A DNA stretch of 38,243 nt from Acidihalobacter prosperus (GTDB taxonomy: Bacteria > Pseudomonadota > Gammaproteobacteria > DSM-5130 > Acidihalobacteraceae): positions 143,430-181,672 of the forward strand of contig NZ_JQSG02000006.1 of the NCBI RefSeq assembly GCF_000754095.2. Direction: 5' to 3'. The notes under the pieces are model-generated. The model ran no database searches and was not told the origin of the DNA. It saw nothing but the letters and a program-made list of their open reading frames with translations. How positions within the stretch are numbered: the first letter of the stretch is position 1; every line of letters starts with the position of its first letter. This document shows positions 25,587-33,626 of this stretch, piece by piece. The position numbers and the translations under genes were made by a program.

Positions 25587-26932
25587 GCCCGCCGTCGCGC
25601 CGGCGCCGCCGTGGCGGCGGGCGCCAGGCTACCGACCAGCGCCTCGATCTCGTCAACCGCCTTGGGCATCGCCTCGGTCAGTACCTCGCAACCCTTTGCG
25701 GTGATCAGCACATCGTCCTCGATACGGATGCCGATGTTATGGAAACGCTTAGGGACATCGCGCGCGGGCGATATGTATAGGCCGGGCTCGACGGTAAGTG
25801 CCATGCCCGGCTCCAGCAGCCGCCATTGCCCGTCGACCTTGTATTCGCCGACATCGTGCACGTCGAGCCCGAGCCAATGTCCGGTGCGGTGCATGTAGAA
25901 ACGCTGGTAGGCGCCTTCGCGGATGAGTTTCGCCGCCTGGCCCTTGAGCAGACCGAGCTCGACCAGGCCGCGGGTCAACACGCGCACGGCAGCCGCGTGG
26001 GGATCGTTCCAGTGATTGCCGGGCCGAGTCTTCTTGATGGCCGCACGCTGCGCTTCGAGCACGAGTTCGTACAGCTCGCGCTGAGCCGGCGAAAAACGCC
26101 CGTTGACCGGGAAGGTACGCGTGATGTCGCTGGCATAGCCGGCATATTCGGCGCCGGCATCGATCAGTAGCAGATCGCCGTCGCGCAGAGGGGCATCGTT
26201 GTCCACGTAATGCAGGATGCAGCCGTTTTCGCCGCCGCCGACGATGGACTGGTAGGCCAACTCGGCCCGGTGCCGACGCGCCGTGTAGATGAATTCGGCC
26301 TCGATCTCGTATTCGTGCAGGCCCGGCCGGCACATACCCATCATGCGTCGATGCCCCTCGATGGCGATCTCCGCCGCCCGCCGCATCAGCTTGAGCTCGG
26401 CAGCCGATTTGAAAAGGCGCATTTCGTGCAGCAGGTAGTCCAGCGAGACGAACTCGTGGGGCGGCTGGCGGCCGGAGCGCGATTGCGCGCGCAGACGGTT
26501 GATCCAGTCCATGAGTTGCCGGTCGAATACGGCGTCGCGTCCCATGCTGTAGAACACGCGGTCTCGATTCTCCAGCAGTCCTGGCAGGATGTCGTCGATA
26601 TCGGCGATCGGAAACGAGTCGTCGGCGCCGTAGCACTCGACGGCACCCGCCTGGCCGGCCCGGCGCCCATGCCAGGTTTCCTGCGCAGGATCCCGCTCGC
26701 GGCAGAATAGTATGTATTCCCCCTGTGGGCGGCCGGGAATCAGCACCGCCACGGCCTCCGGTTCCGCGAAGCCGGTCAGATACAGGAAGTCGCTATCCTG
26801 GCGATAGCGGTAGTCCGCATCCCGGTTGCGCAGCCGGACCGGTGCCGCAGGCAGAATCGCGATGCCGCGCCCGCCGATCTGGCGCATCAGTTGACGTCGG
26901 CGGCGGGCAAACTCTGCGGCGGGAAGATTCAT
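25583..26932 (-). CDS. pepP: Xaa-Pro aminopeptidase P
   Basis: A cytosolic metallopeptidase that removes N-terminal residues preceding proline. The 449-residue protein has the creatinase N-terminal domain (EFARRRRQLMRQIG, YLTGFAEPEAVAVL) and a pita-bread catalytic domain. Metal ligands are visible at Asp258 (LLIDAGAEY), Asp269 (ASDITRTFP), His352 (RTGHWLGLDVHD), Glu382 (TVEPGLY) and Glu405 (IRIEDDVLI), closely matching E. coli numbering. The ATG at 26932 is preceded by AGGAG at 6 bases. It follows the UPF0149 gene, as in E. coli (ygfB-pepP-ubiH). Confidence 0.97.
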   Translation of the reverse strand: MNLPAAEFARRRRQLMRQIGGRGIAILPAAPVRLRNRDADYRYRQDSDFLYLTGFAEPEAVAVLIPGRPQGEYILFCRERDPAQETWHGRRAGQAGAVECYGADDSFPIADIDDILPGLLENRDRVFYSMGRDAVFDRQLMDWINRLRAQSRSGRQPPHEFVSLDYLLHEMRLFKSAAELKLMRRAAEIAIEGHRRMMGMCRPGLHEYEIEAEFIYTARRHRAELAYQSIVGGGENGCILHYVDNDAPLRDGDLLLIDAGAEYAGYASDITRTFPVNGRFSPAQRELYELVLEAQRAAIKKTRPGNHWNDPHAAAVRVLTRGLVELGLLKGQAAKLIREGAYQRFYMHRTGHWLGLDVHDVGEYKVDGQWRLLEPGMALTVEPGLYISPARDVPKRFHNIGIRIEDDVLITAKGCEVLTEAMPKAVDEIEALVGSLAPAATAAPARRRA

Positions 26933-26963
26933 GATGGACTCCTGGGTAAGGGGTGCCCCAACC

Positions 26964-27515
26964 TCAGTGCAGGCCGGGCAGCGGCGTTCTGGGCTGCAGC
27001 TCATCGAACAGCAACAGCACCCCGACACGGACGTATTCAAGCAGCTCGGCGTAATCGGCCTCGCTCTCGTCGTAGGCGACCATCTCGGGCGACACCTGCG
27101 CGATCTGGCCGAGATCGTCGACGAATTCACGCGCGTGTTCGGGCAAATCCGCGAGGCGCTGGGGCGTCAGGCCCGCCAGCACCAGCGCCGTGCTGAAGCC
27201 GTAGCACCACTCGCCGAGCGCTTCGACGCGCAGCCCGAGCGCGGTATTGTCGTCGGGCAGCAGGGGCTGGAAGGACAGATCGGCATCGTCGAGGGCGCTG
27301 CGCGTCTCCCGGTACAGATTCGACAGTGCCTCGCGGCAGGCGGGCGCGTCGGCACCGCCGACACCTTCGAGCATTTCGTGCGTCCAGGCCACCTCTCCGC
27401 CGGCCTCATGGATCGCAAGGCGACCGCACAAGGCGCCATGGCCCTCGGCCGCCCCCATGGCCGCCCCCGCACCGCGCAGGATCTCGTCCAGCGATTCGAA
27501 GTGCACGTTCGTCAT
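26964..27515 (-). CDS. ygfB: UPF0149 family protein (YgfB-like)
   Basis: A 183-residue mostly helical protein of the YgfB/YecA-like UPF0149 family. Diagnostic stretches are GAAEGHGALCGRL near the N terminus, LGEWCYGFSTALVLAG, and the acidic ESEADYAELLEYVRVGVLLLFDEL near the C terminus. In Pseudomonas, YgfB has been linked to control of gene expression, but I do not infer more here. The ATG at 27515 overlaps the stop of the upstream small gene as TGATG; a TTG three bases earlier is possible. It is 31 bases upstream of pepP. Confidence 0.92.
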   Translation of the reverse strand: MTNVHFESLDEILRGAGAAMGAAEGHGALCGRLAIHEAGGEVAWTHEMLEGVGGADAPACREALSNLYRETRSALDDADLSFQPLLPDDNTALGLRVEALGEWCYGFSTALVLAGLTPQRLADLPEHAREFVDDLGQIAQVSPEMVAYDESEADYAELLEYVRVGVLLLFDELQPRTPLPGLH

Positions 27516-27829
27516 CAAAAGGCCTCGATGCGCGCCTCGTAGGGAAAAAGGATGAAGCGGTAGACCGATTCGCCAATCTGCAGATGGGTGAATTCGGGCG
27601 CACCGATGAGCATGCGTCCATCACCCACCTGAGAGCGCCCCGAGATGCCGAAACGGCCGTCCTCGATCAGCTGTTCGAGCAATGCCCGCAGTTCCGGCAA
27701 CGGCACGGTGCCTGTATTGTCGACGATCCGGCAGGGCTTGCCGTTGCGCGCCTGTCCGTCGATGACGCACGCGTCCGGCGACAACGGGTTGGCCTGGAAG
27801 AAATCCTGCGGGTCCGAGGATCGGTTCAT
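27515..27829 (-). CDS. Small hypothetical protein preceding ygfB
   Basis: A 104-residue protein I do not recognise. It starts MNRSSDPQDFFQANPLSP, has a central ARNGKPCRIVDNTGTVPLPELRALLEQLIEDGRFG and ends in beta-rich IGESVYRFILFPYEARIEAF. No signal peptide, membrane helix or metal motif is seen. The coding reality is supported by start-stop overlap with ygfB (TGATG) and by its place as the first gene of the minus-strand block. It is divergent from the ZapB-like gene. No strong ribosome site precedes the ATG. Confidence 0.65.
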   Translation of the reverse strand: MNRSSDPQDFFQANPLSPDACVIDGQARNGKPCRIVDNTGTVPLPELRALLEQLIEDGRFGISGRSQVGDGRMLIGAPEFTHLQIGESVYRFILFPYEARIEAF

Positions 27830-27915
27830 GTCAGCGTGTAACGTTCTGCTACTGGCGAATAGGCCATGTTAACACTCGCCTGTCGGGGCAGGCATCCCCA
27901 TGGTCGCGCCCATGG

Positions 27916-27945
27916 TTGACCCTGTTCGGCGGGCATGCCTATATT
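27916..27945 (+). promoter_or_regulatory. Strong sigma-70-like promoter for zapB-like/zapA, predicted leaderless
   Basis: TTGACC (27916-27921) and TATATT (27940-27945) match consensus 5 of 6 each, with an 18-base spacer. The expected start, 6-8 bases past the -10, falls at about 27951-27953, the A of the ATG at 27952. No ribosome-binding site could then be present in the transcript. Confidence 0.65.
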
Positions 27946-27951
27946 TGGCGA

Positions 27952-28185
27952 ATGAGCGATACGCCCTCCACCGCCGGCTACGAGAACGCACTGCGCGAGC
28001 TGGAGCGGCGCGTCATCGCGCTGACGGCGCTGTGCGAACAGCAACACAAGGAAAATCTGGCGCTCAAGCGCCAGCTGCAGACCCTGCAGCATGAACGCAG
28101 CGGACTGATCGAGAAACACGAACTCGCCAAGCACCGTGTCGAGGCCATGATCGGGCGTCTCAAGAACCTGGAGGAGATGCCTTGA
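27952..28185 (+). CDS. ZapB-like coiled-coil protein (TIGR02449-type)
   Basis: A 77-residue almost fully coiled-coil protein: ENALRELERRVIALTALCEQQHKENLALKRQLQTLQHERSGLIEKHELAKHRVEAMIGRLKNL, with heptad hydrophobics. Proteins of this type directly before zapA in Pseudomonas and relatives are annotated TIGR02449; they resemble ZapB, which joins ZapA at the division ring. The ATG at 27952 is preferred, but a strong promoter lies so close that the mRNA may begin at the ATG. The stop overlaps the zapA TTG start (TTGA). Confidence 0.85.
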   Translation: MSDTPSTAGYENALRELERRVIALTALCEQQHKENLALKRQLQTLQHERSGLIEKHELAKHRVEAMIGRLKNLEEMP

Positions 28186-28511
28186 GTCAGGTTTCCGTGA
28201 GCGTGCACATACTCGAACGCGAATATCAGGTCATGTGCGAGGAGGACGAGCGCGAGGCGCTGGTCGCCTCCGCCCAGGCCCTCAACGGACGCATGCGGGA
28301 CATCCGCTCGACCGGCCGCATCGTCGGCGGCGAGCGAATCGCGGTGATGACCGCGCTGAATCTGATCCACGAGCTGATGCAGCAGAAAACCGCGCAGTCG
28401 CTGTCGGATCGGGCGCTGGCTGCACGCCTGCAAAGCCTGGACGCCACCGTCGCGGTCACCCTCGAGCGCATCGGCGCGACGGAAACTAACGGCACCGCAC
28501 AGGGCTCGTGA
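28182..28511 (+). CDS. zapA: Cell division protein ZapA
   Basis: A 109-residue FtsZ-ring-associated protein that bundles FtsZ filaments. SQVSVSVHILEREYQVMCEEDEREAL is the globular N-terminal domain, followed by the coiled coil (ERIAVMTALNLIHELMQQ, LSDRALAARLQSLDATVAVTLERIG). The start is a TTG overlapping the upstream stop, with GGAGGAG placed 5 bases before it, so this is a strong site for a weak start codon. The 6S RNA gene begins right after the stop, and its promoter overlaps the end of zapA. The zapA-6S-ygfA order is conserved in gammaproteobacteria. Confidence 0.95.
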   Translation: MSQVSVSVHILEREYQVMCEEDEREALVASAQALNGRMRDIRSTGRIVGGERIAVMTALNLIHELMQQKTAQSLSDRALAARLQSLDATVAVTLERIGATETNGTAQGS

Positions 28512-28517
28512 TATAGT
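28509..28517 (+). promoter_or_regulatory. Extended -10 promoter of 6S RNA
   Basis: TGATATAGT contains a TGN extension followed by TATAGT (28512-28517), overlapping the last codons of zapA; initiation about 7-8 bases later coincides with the predicted 5' end of 6S RNA at 28525. No good -35 hexamer is seen, as allowed for extended -10 promoters. Confidence 0.6.
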
Positions 28518-28524
28518 GGGCGCC

Positions 28525-28714
28525 AGGACACCTCTGTGGTGTTCGTGAGTGACCGGGTAGTACCCTTGAGCCTAGTTTTTTACCCGGGGAGCCGGTTTGC
28601 GGAGAACATGCGCATGTCCGCGCTTTGCGGAAAGCCTACGTTCGCTGCCGACGCTCCCACTTGAACCCCTGGTTCAAGGTCGAAGGTCACCACGGCACCT
28701 ACGGAGCGTGTCCT
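28525..28714 (+). ncRNA. ssrS: 6S RNA
   Basis: About 190 nt. The 5' end AGGACAC (28525-28531) pairs with GTGTCCT (28708-28714) to close a long hairpin. Inside are family hallmarks: the 3' arm hairpin CTTGAACCCCTGGTTCAAG, which closely resembles E. coli 6S, and a largely open central region (CCTTGAGCC on the 5' side, GCGGAAAGCCTACGTTCGCTG on the 3' side). 6S RNA mimics an open promoter and sequesters sigma-70 RNA polymerase in stationary phase. The position between zapA and ygfA is the conserved one. A T-rich stretch (28715-28721) follows. Confidence 0.92.
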
Positions 28715-28723
28715 CTTTTTTCC

Positions 28724-29329
28724 ATGATTGCGCGCGACCGACTCCGCAGCACCCTCAGACGCCGGCGCGCCGCCCTTTCCGCGGCCGAACGCCAGCTCGC
28801 CGCGCAGCGCGTCGCCAGGCATCTTGTCAAAACTCCCTGGTTCCGCGCCGCACAACGCATTGCGGGTTATCACGCGGTCGGCGGCGAACTCGATGCCGGC
28901 CCGGCGCTACTGGCCGCCCTCGCGGCCGGCAAGCAGGTCTATCTGCCCGTGCTCGCGCCGGATGGACGGCTCTGGTTCCAACGCTGGCATCCACGCATGC
29001 CCATGCGCCGCAACCGTTTCGGCATCCCCGAACCCGCCGCCCACCCCCGACATCGACTGGAAGCACGCGCGCTGGATCTGGTGCTGACGCCGCTGGTCGG
29101 CTTCGACCGCGCGGGCAACCGGCTTGGCATGGGGGGCGGCTTTTACGACCGCACATTCGCCTATCAGCGCCTTCATCGACGCTGGCGCCGCCCGCCGCTG
29201 ATCGGGCTCGCCTACGACTTCCAGGAGGTCAATATCCTGGCGAGCGAACCCTGGGACGTCCCGCTCGCAGGCATCGTCTTGCCTGCCGGCGCCCGGCGAC
29301 TGGAAACCGGCGCCGCTGGCTTGCCATAG
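28724..29329 (+). CDS. ygfA: 5-formyltetrahydrofolate cyclo-ligase
   Basis: Converts 5-formyl-THF to 5,10-methenyl-THF with ATP, in folate one-carbon metabolism. The 201-residue protein has an N-terminal basic helix (RDRLRSTLRRRRAALSAAER), IAGYHAVGGELDAGPAL, and the signature LVGFDRAGNRLGMGGGFYDR near residues 120-140. The ATG at 28724 fits the family but is preceded only by a pyrimidine run (CCTCTTTTTTCC), with no ribosome site. It begins 9 bases after the end of 6S RNA; in E. coli the same gene is made from the 6S readthrough transcript, which is plausible here too. Confidence 0.93.
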   Translation: MIARDRLRSTLRRRRAALSAAERQLAAQRVARHLVKTPWFRAAQRIAGYHAVGGELDAGPALLAALAAGKQVYLPVLAPDGRLWFQRWHPRMPMRRNRFGIPEPAAHPRHRLEARALDLVLTPLVGFDRAGNRLGMGGGFYDRTFAYQRLHRRWRRPPLIGLAYDFQEVNILASEPWDVPLAGIVLPAGARRLETGAAGLP

Positions 29330-29347
29330 CGCACCTTGGTTTATACT
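29321..29347 (+). promoter_or_regulatory. Candidate promoter for the EVE-domain gene
   Basis: TATACT (29342-29347, 5 of 6) lies 33 bases before the EVE start; TTGCCA (29321-29326) is upstream but with a short 15-base spacer, so the assignment is tentative. Confidence 0.35.
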
Positions 29348-29379
29348 GCCGGCCACTTGCATCACGAAACGGCGGACCC

Positions 29380-29832
29380 ATGCAGTACTGGCTGATGAAA
29401 TCCGAACCCGAGGCCTTCGGCATCGACGACCTGGAGCGGGTCGAACGCGAACCCTGGGACGGCATCCGCAACTATCAGGCACGCAACTTCATGCGCGACG
29501 ACATGCGCCCGGGCGATCTCGCGCTGTTCTACCACTCCAACGCCGACCCTACCGGTGTGGCCGGTATCATGCGCATCGCCGGCGAGGCGCGCCCCGACCC
29601 CACGGCCTTCGACCCCGAAGCCAAGTACTACGACCCCAAGAGTCGCCAGGATGCACCGCGCTGGTATCTCGTGGACGTCGAATTCGAGCGCAAGCTCGGC
29701 CGCATCATCACCCTGGCGGAACTGCGCGCGCGCCCGGAACTGGCCGACATGCCCCTGTTGCGCAAGGGCAACCGGCTGTCCATCCTGCCGGTGGATAAGC
29801 GCCACTGGGATGCGATCCTGGCCCTGGAATAG
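29380..29832 (+). CDS. EVE-domain protein
   Basis: A 150-residue single EVE (PUA-superfamily) domain: MQYWLMKSEPEAFGIDDLER, WDGIRNYQARNFMRDDMRPGDLALFYHSN, GVAGIMRIAGEARPDPTAFD, YDPKS and WYLVDVEFERKLGRIITL. EVE/PUA folds bind modified bases in DNA or RNA; bacterial stand-alone members are common and mostly uncharacterised, human THYN1 being a relative. Here it follows ygfA and precedes a GST-like gene by 2 bases. No restriction enzyme is next to it, so I do not infer a defence role. Confidence 0.93.
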   Translation: MQYWLMKSEPEAFGIDDLERVEREPWDGIRNYQARNFMRDDMRPGDLALFYHSNADPTGVAGIMRIAGEARPDPTAFDPEAKYYDPKSRQDAPRWYLVDVEFERKLGRIITLAELRARPELADMPLLRKGNRLSILPVDKRHWDAILALE

Positions 29833-29834
29833 GC

Positions 29835-30515
29835 ATGGTGCCGACGCTCTATCATTTCTGGTCTTCGCCCGAGTCGCAGCGCGTGCGCCTCGCGCTCGGC
29901 TACAAGGGCGTGGATTATGCGGATCAGGCCCTGGCCTACGACGACGACGAGACCTTCTTCGAGCTTGGCGTCGCGAGACAGGTGCCGCTGCTACGCCTCG
30001 ACGACGGACGACTGTTGACCGACTCGACCGATATCCTGTGGCGGATCGACGAATTCTTCCCGGACGGGCCGACGCTGGTCTCGGGGCGGATCGACGCAGC
30101 GGCCTGGACGGCGCTGCTCGAATGGCGCGTGCGCGTGCACCACGTGCTGGAAAGGCTCTATGCGCCGATCCGCCCGGCCTATCGCGACATCGGCGGCGAT
30201 CCCGCCATCCTGGCGGCCTACAAGGCCGAGGTCGAGGCGCGTTTCGGCATGTCGCTGGAAGCGCTGGCCAACGACCGTTACGATGGCTACGCACAACTGC
30301 GCCAGCTCTCGCGTCTCGACGAACTGGCGCGGCATCTGGCGCAAAGGCGCTTCTACATGGGCGAGATCAGCATTGCCGACCTGCTGCTCGCGGCCGATCT
30401 CTACCCCATTCAGATTCATGACGGCATCGCGCTGCCGATCGACCTCATGTATTACCTGCAACGCGTCGGCGAGACCTGCGCTACGCCACTGTCCGAAGGG
30501 CAGCTCGCAACCTGA
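29835..30515 (+). CDS. Glutathione S-transferase family protein
   Basis: A 226-residue protein with an N-terminal thioredoxin-like GST domain (TLYHFWSSPESQRVRLALGYKG, then QVPLLRLDDGRLLTDSTDILWRID with the cis-Pro motif VPLL and the glutathione-contacting DST) and a helical C-terminal domain (about 95-215). Ser near residue 11 in SSPESQRVR is the candidate catalytic or activating residue. The substrate cannot be inferred. The start is 2 bases after the EVE stop (GGAATAGGC before the ATG), so the two are likely cotranscribed. Confidence 0.85.
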   Translation: MVPTLYHFWSSPESQRVRLALGYKGVDYADQALAYDDDETFFELGVARQVPLLRLDDGRLLTDSTDILWRIDEFFPDGPTLVSGRIDAAAWTALLEWRVRVHHVLERLYAPIRPAYRDIGGDPAILAAYKAEVEARFGMSLEALANDRYDGYAQLRQLSRLDELARHLAQRRFYMGEISIADLLLAADLYPIQIHDGIALPIDLMYYLQRVGETCATPLSEGQLAT

Positions 30516-30541
30516 GCCCCGCCACGCAAAGGAGATTTGCC

Positions 30542-30877
30542 ATGACCTTATCGGAACTGCTGACCTATCTGGACCGCCATAGCGGCTATCCGATACTCGA
30601 CGGCACTCCCGCCGAGACCTTGGGCAAGGCCCGAACAGACGGGCATGCCAACGCCTATGCCGGCGAGATCGTCGCCTGTCTGGCCGAACGCCTCGCCATC
30701 GACGACGCCGACGCGGCGCTGCCCGAACGGGTGCAGGTGATCAATTCGCTAGGGCGGCTGCGCCTCAAGTACATGGCAGACGACGCCCCGGTCGAAGGCT
30801 TTCGGATCGTGGAAAAGGTGATCGCAACCATCGACTCGGCCTTCAACGAAGAGGCCTTGGCGCAGAAGGGGCGCTAG
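30542..30877 (+). CDS. Small hypothetical protein
   Basis: A 111-residue protein I do not recognise. It is soluble and likely helical (LSELLTYLDRHSGYPIL, AYAGEIVACLAERLAIDDADAAL, VEGFRIVEKVIATIDSAFNEEAL). AAGGAG sits 8 bases before the ATG, one of the best ribosome sites in the window, which supports real and strong translation. It follows the GST-like gene by 26 bases and converges with ilvA. Confidence 0.75.
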   Translation: MTLSELLTYLDRHSGYPILDGTPAETLGKARTDGHANAYAGEIVACLAERLAIDDADAALPERVQVINSLGRLRLKYMADDAPVEGFRIVEKVIATIDSAFNEEALAQKGR

Positions 30878-30914
30878 TGCCTGTCACCCCGTCGCGTAAA
30901 CAGACCCTGGACGC

Positions 30915-32426
30915 TTAGGCCAGGAACAGCCGGTAGGCGGGGTTCTGGGTTTCCTCCCAGTGGGGGTAGCCCAGGTCCTCCAGAAAGTTCGCGACCAACG
31001 GCTTTTCCTCCGGCGGCACCTGCATGCCGATCAGTACGCGGCCGTCCGCGGCGCCGTGATTGCGGTAGTGGAACAGGCTGATGTTCCAGGCCGCGCCCAT
31101 GCGCAGCAGGAATTCCAGCAGCGCCCCCGGGCGTTCCGGGAACTCGAAGCGGTACAGCATTTCGTTGTCCGCCAGCGGCGCTCGCCCGCCGACCATATAG
31201 CGCATGTGCAGCTTCGCCATCTCGTTATCGGTGAGATCGAGTACCGGATACCCCTTCGCCTCCAGACGCTCGACGATGGCCTTGCGCTCGGCATCGCCCT
31301 CGCTCAGCCGGATGCCCGCAAACACCTGCGCGGTATCCGGGTCGGAATAGCGGTAGTTGAACTCGGTGATGGCGCGGCGGCCTAGCACGCGGCAGAACTT
31401 GCGGAAGCTGCCGGGACGCTCGGGCACCGTGACGGCCAGCAGGGCCTCGCGGCGCTCGCCGATCTCGGCGCGCTCGGACACGTGCCGCAAGCGGTCGAAA
31501 TTCATGTTCGCGCCGCTGTTGATCGCCACCAGCGTGCGATCCACGGCGCCTTCGCGCGCAACCCAACGCTTGAGCCCGGCCAGCGCCAGCGCGCCGGCCG
31601 GCTCGGAAATTGCCCGCGTTTCGTCGAAGATGTCCTTGATGGCCGCGCAGATCTCGTCCGAATCGACCAGCAACACCTCGTCGACATACTGCTTGGCGAG
31701 ACGGAAGGGTTCGCGCCCGACCTCGCGAACGGCGGCGCCGTCGGCGAATATGCCCACCTGCTTGAGCCTGACGCGCCGGCCCCTGCGCAGCGCCGCATGC
31801 ATGGAAGCCGCATCGTCCGGCTCGACGCCGATGATCCGCGTCTGCGGGCTGAGCGACTTGAAATAGGCCGCGATCCCGGCGATCAGGCCGCCGCCCCCGA
31901 CCGGCACGAAGATAGCGTCGATGGGATCGCGATGCTGGCGCATCAGCTCCACGGCGATGGTGCCTTGACCGGCAATCACGTCCGGATGGTCGAACGGCGG
32001 GATGAAGACCAGTCCCTCTTCGGCCACCAGTTTCTGCGTGTGCGCGAACGCCGCATCGAAATCGTCGCCCTCGAGCACCGCCTTGGCGCCGTGGGCGCGC
32101 ACTGCGTCGACCTTGATGGAGGGCGTGGTGCGCGGCATGACGATGACCGCACGCACACCCAGATGGCGCGCGGCCAGCGCCACGCCCTGCGCGTGATTGC
32201 CGGCGGAAGCGGTGATCACGCCACGCGCGCGGTCGGCCTCGCTGAGGTTGACGATCATGTTGTACGCGCCACGCAGCTTGAAGCTGTAGACCGGCTGCAG
32301 ATCCTCGCGCTTGAGCAGCACCTGATTGCGGATGCGCCGGGAAAGGCTCTGCGCCGCATCCAACGGCGTTTCCCGCGCCACGTCGTAGACCTTGGCGGTC
32401 AGGATGCGTCGTACGTAATCGTCCAT
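30915..32426 (-). CDS. ilvA: Biosynthetic threonine deaminase
   Basis: PLP-dependent conversion of threonine to 2-oxobutanoate, first step of isoleucine synthesis. The 503-residue protein has the PLP lysine Lys50 in [38 protein letters not shown], and two C-terminal ACT-like regulatory domains (about 320-500; [16 protein letters not shown] and [16 protein letters not shown]). The two-ACT form is the isoleucine-inhibited biosynthetic enzyme, not the catabolic TdcB type. The ATG at 32426 gives [22 protein letters not shown], typical of the family. It is divergent from rpiA, as in E. coli-like and Pseudomonas genomes. Confidence 0.97.
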   Translation of the reverse strand: MDDYVRRILTAKVYDVARETPLDAAQSLSRRIRNQVLLKREDLQPVYSFKLRGAYNMIVNLSEADRARGVITASAGNHAQGVALAARHLGVRAVIVMPRTTPSIKVDAVRAHGAKAVLEGDDFDAAFAHTQKLVAEEGLVFIPPFDHPDVIAGQGTIAVELMRQHRDPIDAIFVPVGGGGLIAGIAAYFKSLSPQTRIIGVEPDDAASMHAALRRGRRVRLKQVGIFADGAAVREVGREPFRLAKQYVDEVLLVDSDEICAAIKDIFDETRAISEPAGALALAGLKRWVAREGAVDRTLVAINSGANMNFDRLRHVSERAEIGERREALLAVTVPERPGSFRKFCRVLGRRAITEFNYRYSDPDTAQVFAGIRLSEGDAERKAIVERLEAKGYPVLDLTDNEMAKLHMRYMVGGRAPLADNEMLYRFEFPERPGALLEFLLRMGAAWNISLFHYRNHGAADGRVLIGMQVPPEEKPLVANFLEDLGYPHWEETQNPAYRLFLA

Positions 32427-32472
32427 CGGCGCACGATACAGGCCGCGCCGACACCCCGCAATAGGCCCCCGC

Positions 32473-32502
32473 TTCCGGCCGCTCGCCCGATCCGGGTATG
32501 AT
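32473..32502 (+). promoter_or_regulatory. Candidate rpiA promoter
   Basis: TATGAT (32497-32502, 5 of 6) lies 31 bases before rpiA; TTCCGG (32473-32478) with an 18-base spacer is a weak -35. GGAG at 32524-32527 would be in the leader. Confidence 0.4.
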
Positions 32503-32532
32503 GCCGAAAACCACCAAGGACCTGGAGTACAG

Positions 32533-33189
32533 ATGGATCAGGACGCAATGAAACGCGCCGCGGCCGAAGCCGCGCTGGCCTATGTCGAGAACGGCATGGT
32601 CGTCGGTGTCGGTACCGGCTCCACGGCGAATCACTTCATCGATCTGCTCGCCGGCATCAAGGGCCGCATCGACGGCACCGTGGCCAGCTCGGAAGTTTCC
32701 GCGCAGCGTCTCAAATCGCACGGCATCCCCGTGTTCGACCTCAACGCCGTCGGCGCGCTGCCGCTGTACGTGGACGGCGCCGACGAAGCCACCCGCCAGC
32801 TGCACCTGATCAAGGGCGGCGGCGGCGCGCTCACCCGCGAGAAAATCGTTGCCGGCGCCAGCGAGCGCTTCGTGTGCATCGCCGACGAGAGCAAGCTGGT
32901 CAGCTATCTCGGCCGCTTCCCCCTGCCGCTCGAGGTCATTCCCATGGCGCGCAGCTTCGTCGCCCGCGAGCTGGTTCGACTGGGCGGGAAGCCGGTGCTG
33001 CGGGAAGGCTTCACCACCGACAACGGCAACCTGATCCTCGACATCCAGAACCTCGAGATCATGGACCCGGTCAAGCTCGAAGGCGAGCTGAACATGATCC
33101 CGGGCATCGTCACCGTGGGCCTGTTCGCCGCGCGTCCCGCCGACGTGCTGCTGCTGAGCACCGCCCAGGGCATCGAGACGCTCAAGTGA
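32533..33189 (+). CDS. rpiA: Ribose-5-phosphate isomerase A
   Basis: Interconverts ribulose 5-phosphate and ribose 5-phosphate in the pentose phosphate pathway. The 218-residue protein has [12 protein letters not shown] at 25-36, DGADEA with Asp81 and Asp84, [13 protein letters not shown] with Lys94 and catalytic Glu103, all at E. coli positions. The C-terminal [27 protein letters not shown] is conserved. GGAG precedes the ATG. It is divergent from ilvA and overlaps the following acetyltransferase (GTGA). Confidence 0.98.
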   Translation: MDQDAMKRAAAEAALAYVENGMVVGVGTGSTANHFIDLLAGIKGRIDGTVASSEVSAQRLKSHGIPVFDLNAVGALPLYVDGADEATRQLHLIKGGGGALTREKIVAGASERFVCIADESKLVSYLGRFPLPLEVIPMARSFVARELVRLGGKPVLREGFTTDNGNLILDIQNLEIMDPVKLEGELNMIPGIVTVGLFAARPADVLLLSTAQGIETLK

Positions 33190-33608
33190 ATCGCATCCGC
33201 GAGGCGCACAGCGACGAGGACATCGCTCGCGGCTTCGCGGTGATGTCGCAGCTTCGCCCGCACCTGGCGGCGGACGAATTCGTGACGCGCGTGCGCCGCC
33301 AGATGGCGGGCGGATTCCGCCTGGCGCTGCTGGAGGACGAGGGCGACGTGCAGGCGGTCGCGGGCTTCCGGCTGAACGAAAACCTGGCGATCGGCCGTTT
33401 TCTCTATGTCGACGACCTGGTGACCGACCAGACCGCACGCTCGCAGGGACACGGCCGCCGCCTGCTCGAATGGCTGGAGCAGACCGCCCGAGAAGCGGGT
33501 TGCAGCCAACTGGTGCTCGACTCGGGGGTGCAGCGCTTCGACGCGCACCGCTTCTACCTGCGCGCCGGCTACGCCATCCGCTCCCATCATCTGAGCCGCA
33601 TGCTCTAG
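33186..33608 (+). CDS. GNAT-family N-acetyltransferase
   Basis: A 140-residue Gcn5-related acetyltransferase using acetyl-CoA. The fold is visible: [41 protein letters not shown], in which the acetyl-CoA pyrophosphate loop is RSQGHG (85-90), then [21 protein letters not shown], a typical C-terminal GNAT ending. The start is a GTG overlapping the rpiA stop (GTGA). The substrate is unknown. It converges on the large FAD/FeS gene with 18 bases between stops. Confidence 0.9.
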   Translation: MNRIREAHSDEDIARGFAVMSQLRPHLAADEFVTRVRRQMAGGFRLALLEDEGDVQAVAGFRLNENLAIGRFLYVDDLVTDQTARSQGHGRRLLEWLEQTAREAGCSQLVLDSGVQRFDAHRFYLRAGYAIRSHHLSRML

Positions 33609-33626
33609 CGGCACGCGCATTGCCGC

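Noticed and set aside
27854-27895. Short inverted matches (GGCGA/TCGCC and GGGG/CCCC) upstream of the ZapB-like gene
   Set aside because: Stems of only 4-5 bp with variable loops are expected by chance in GC-rich sequence.
29380-29832. EVE-domain gene as part of a modification-dependent restriction system
   Set aside because: No nuclease, methyltransferase or other defence gene is adjacent; the neighbours are folate and GST-like genes.
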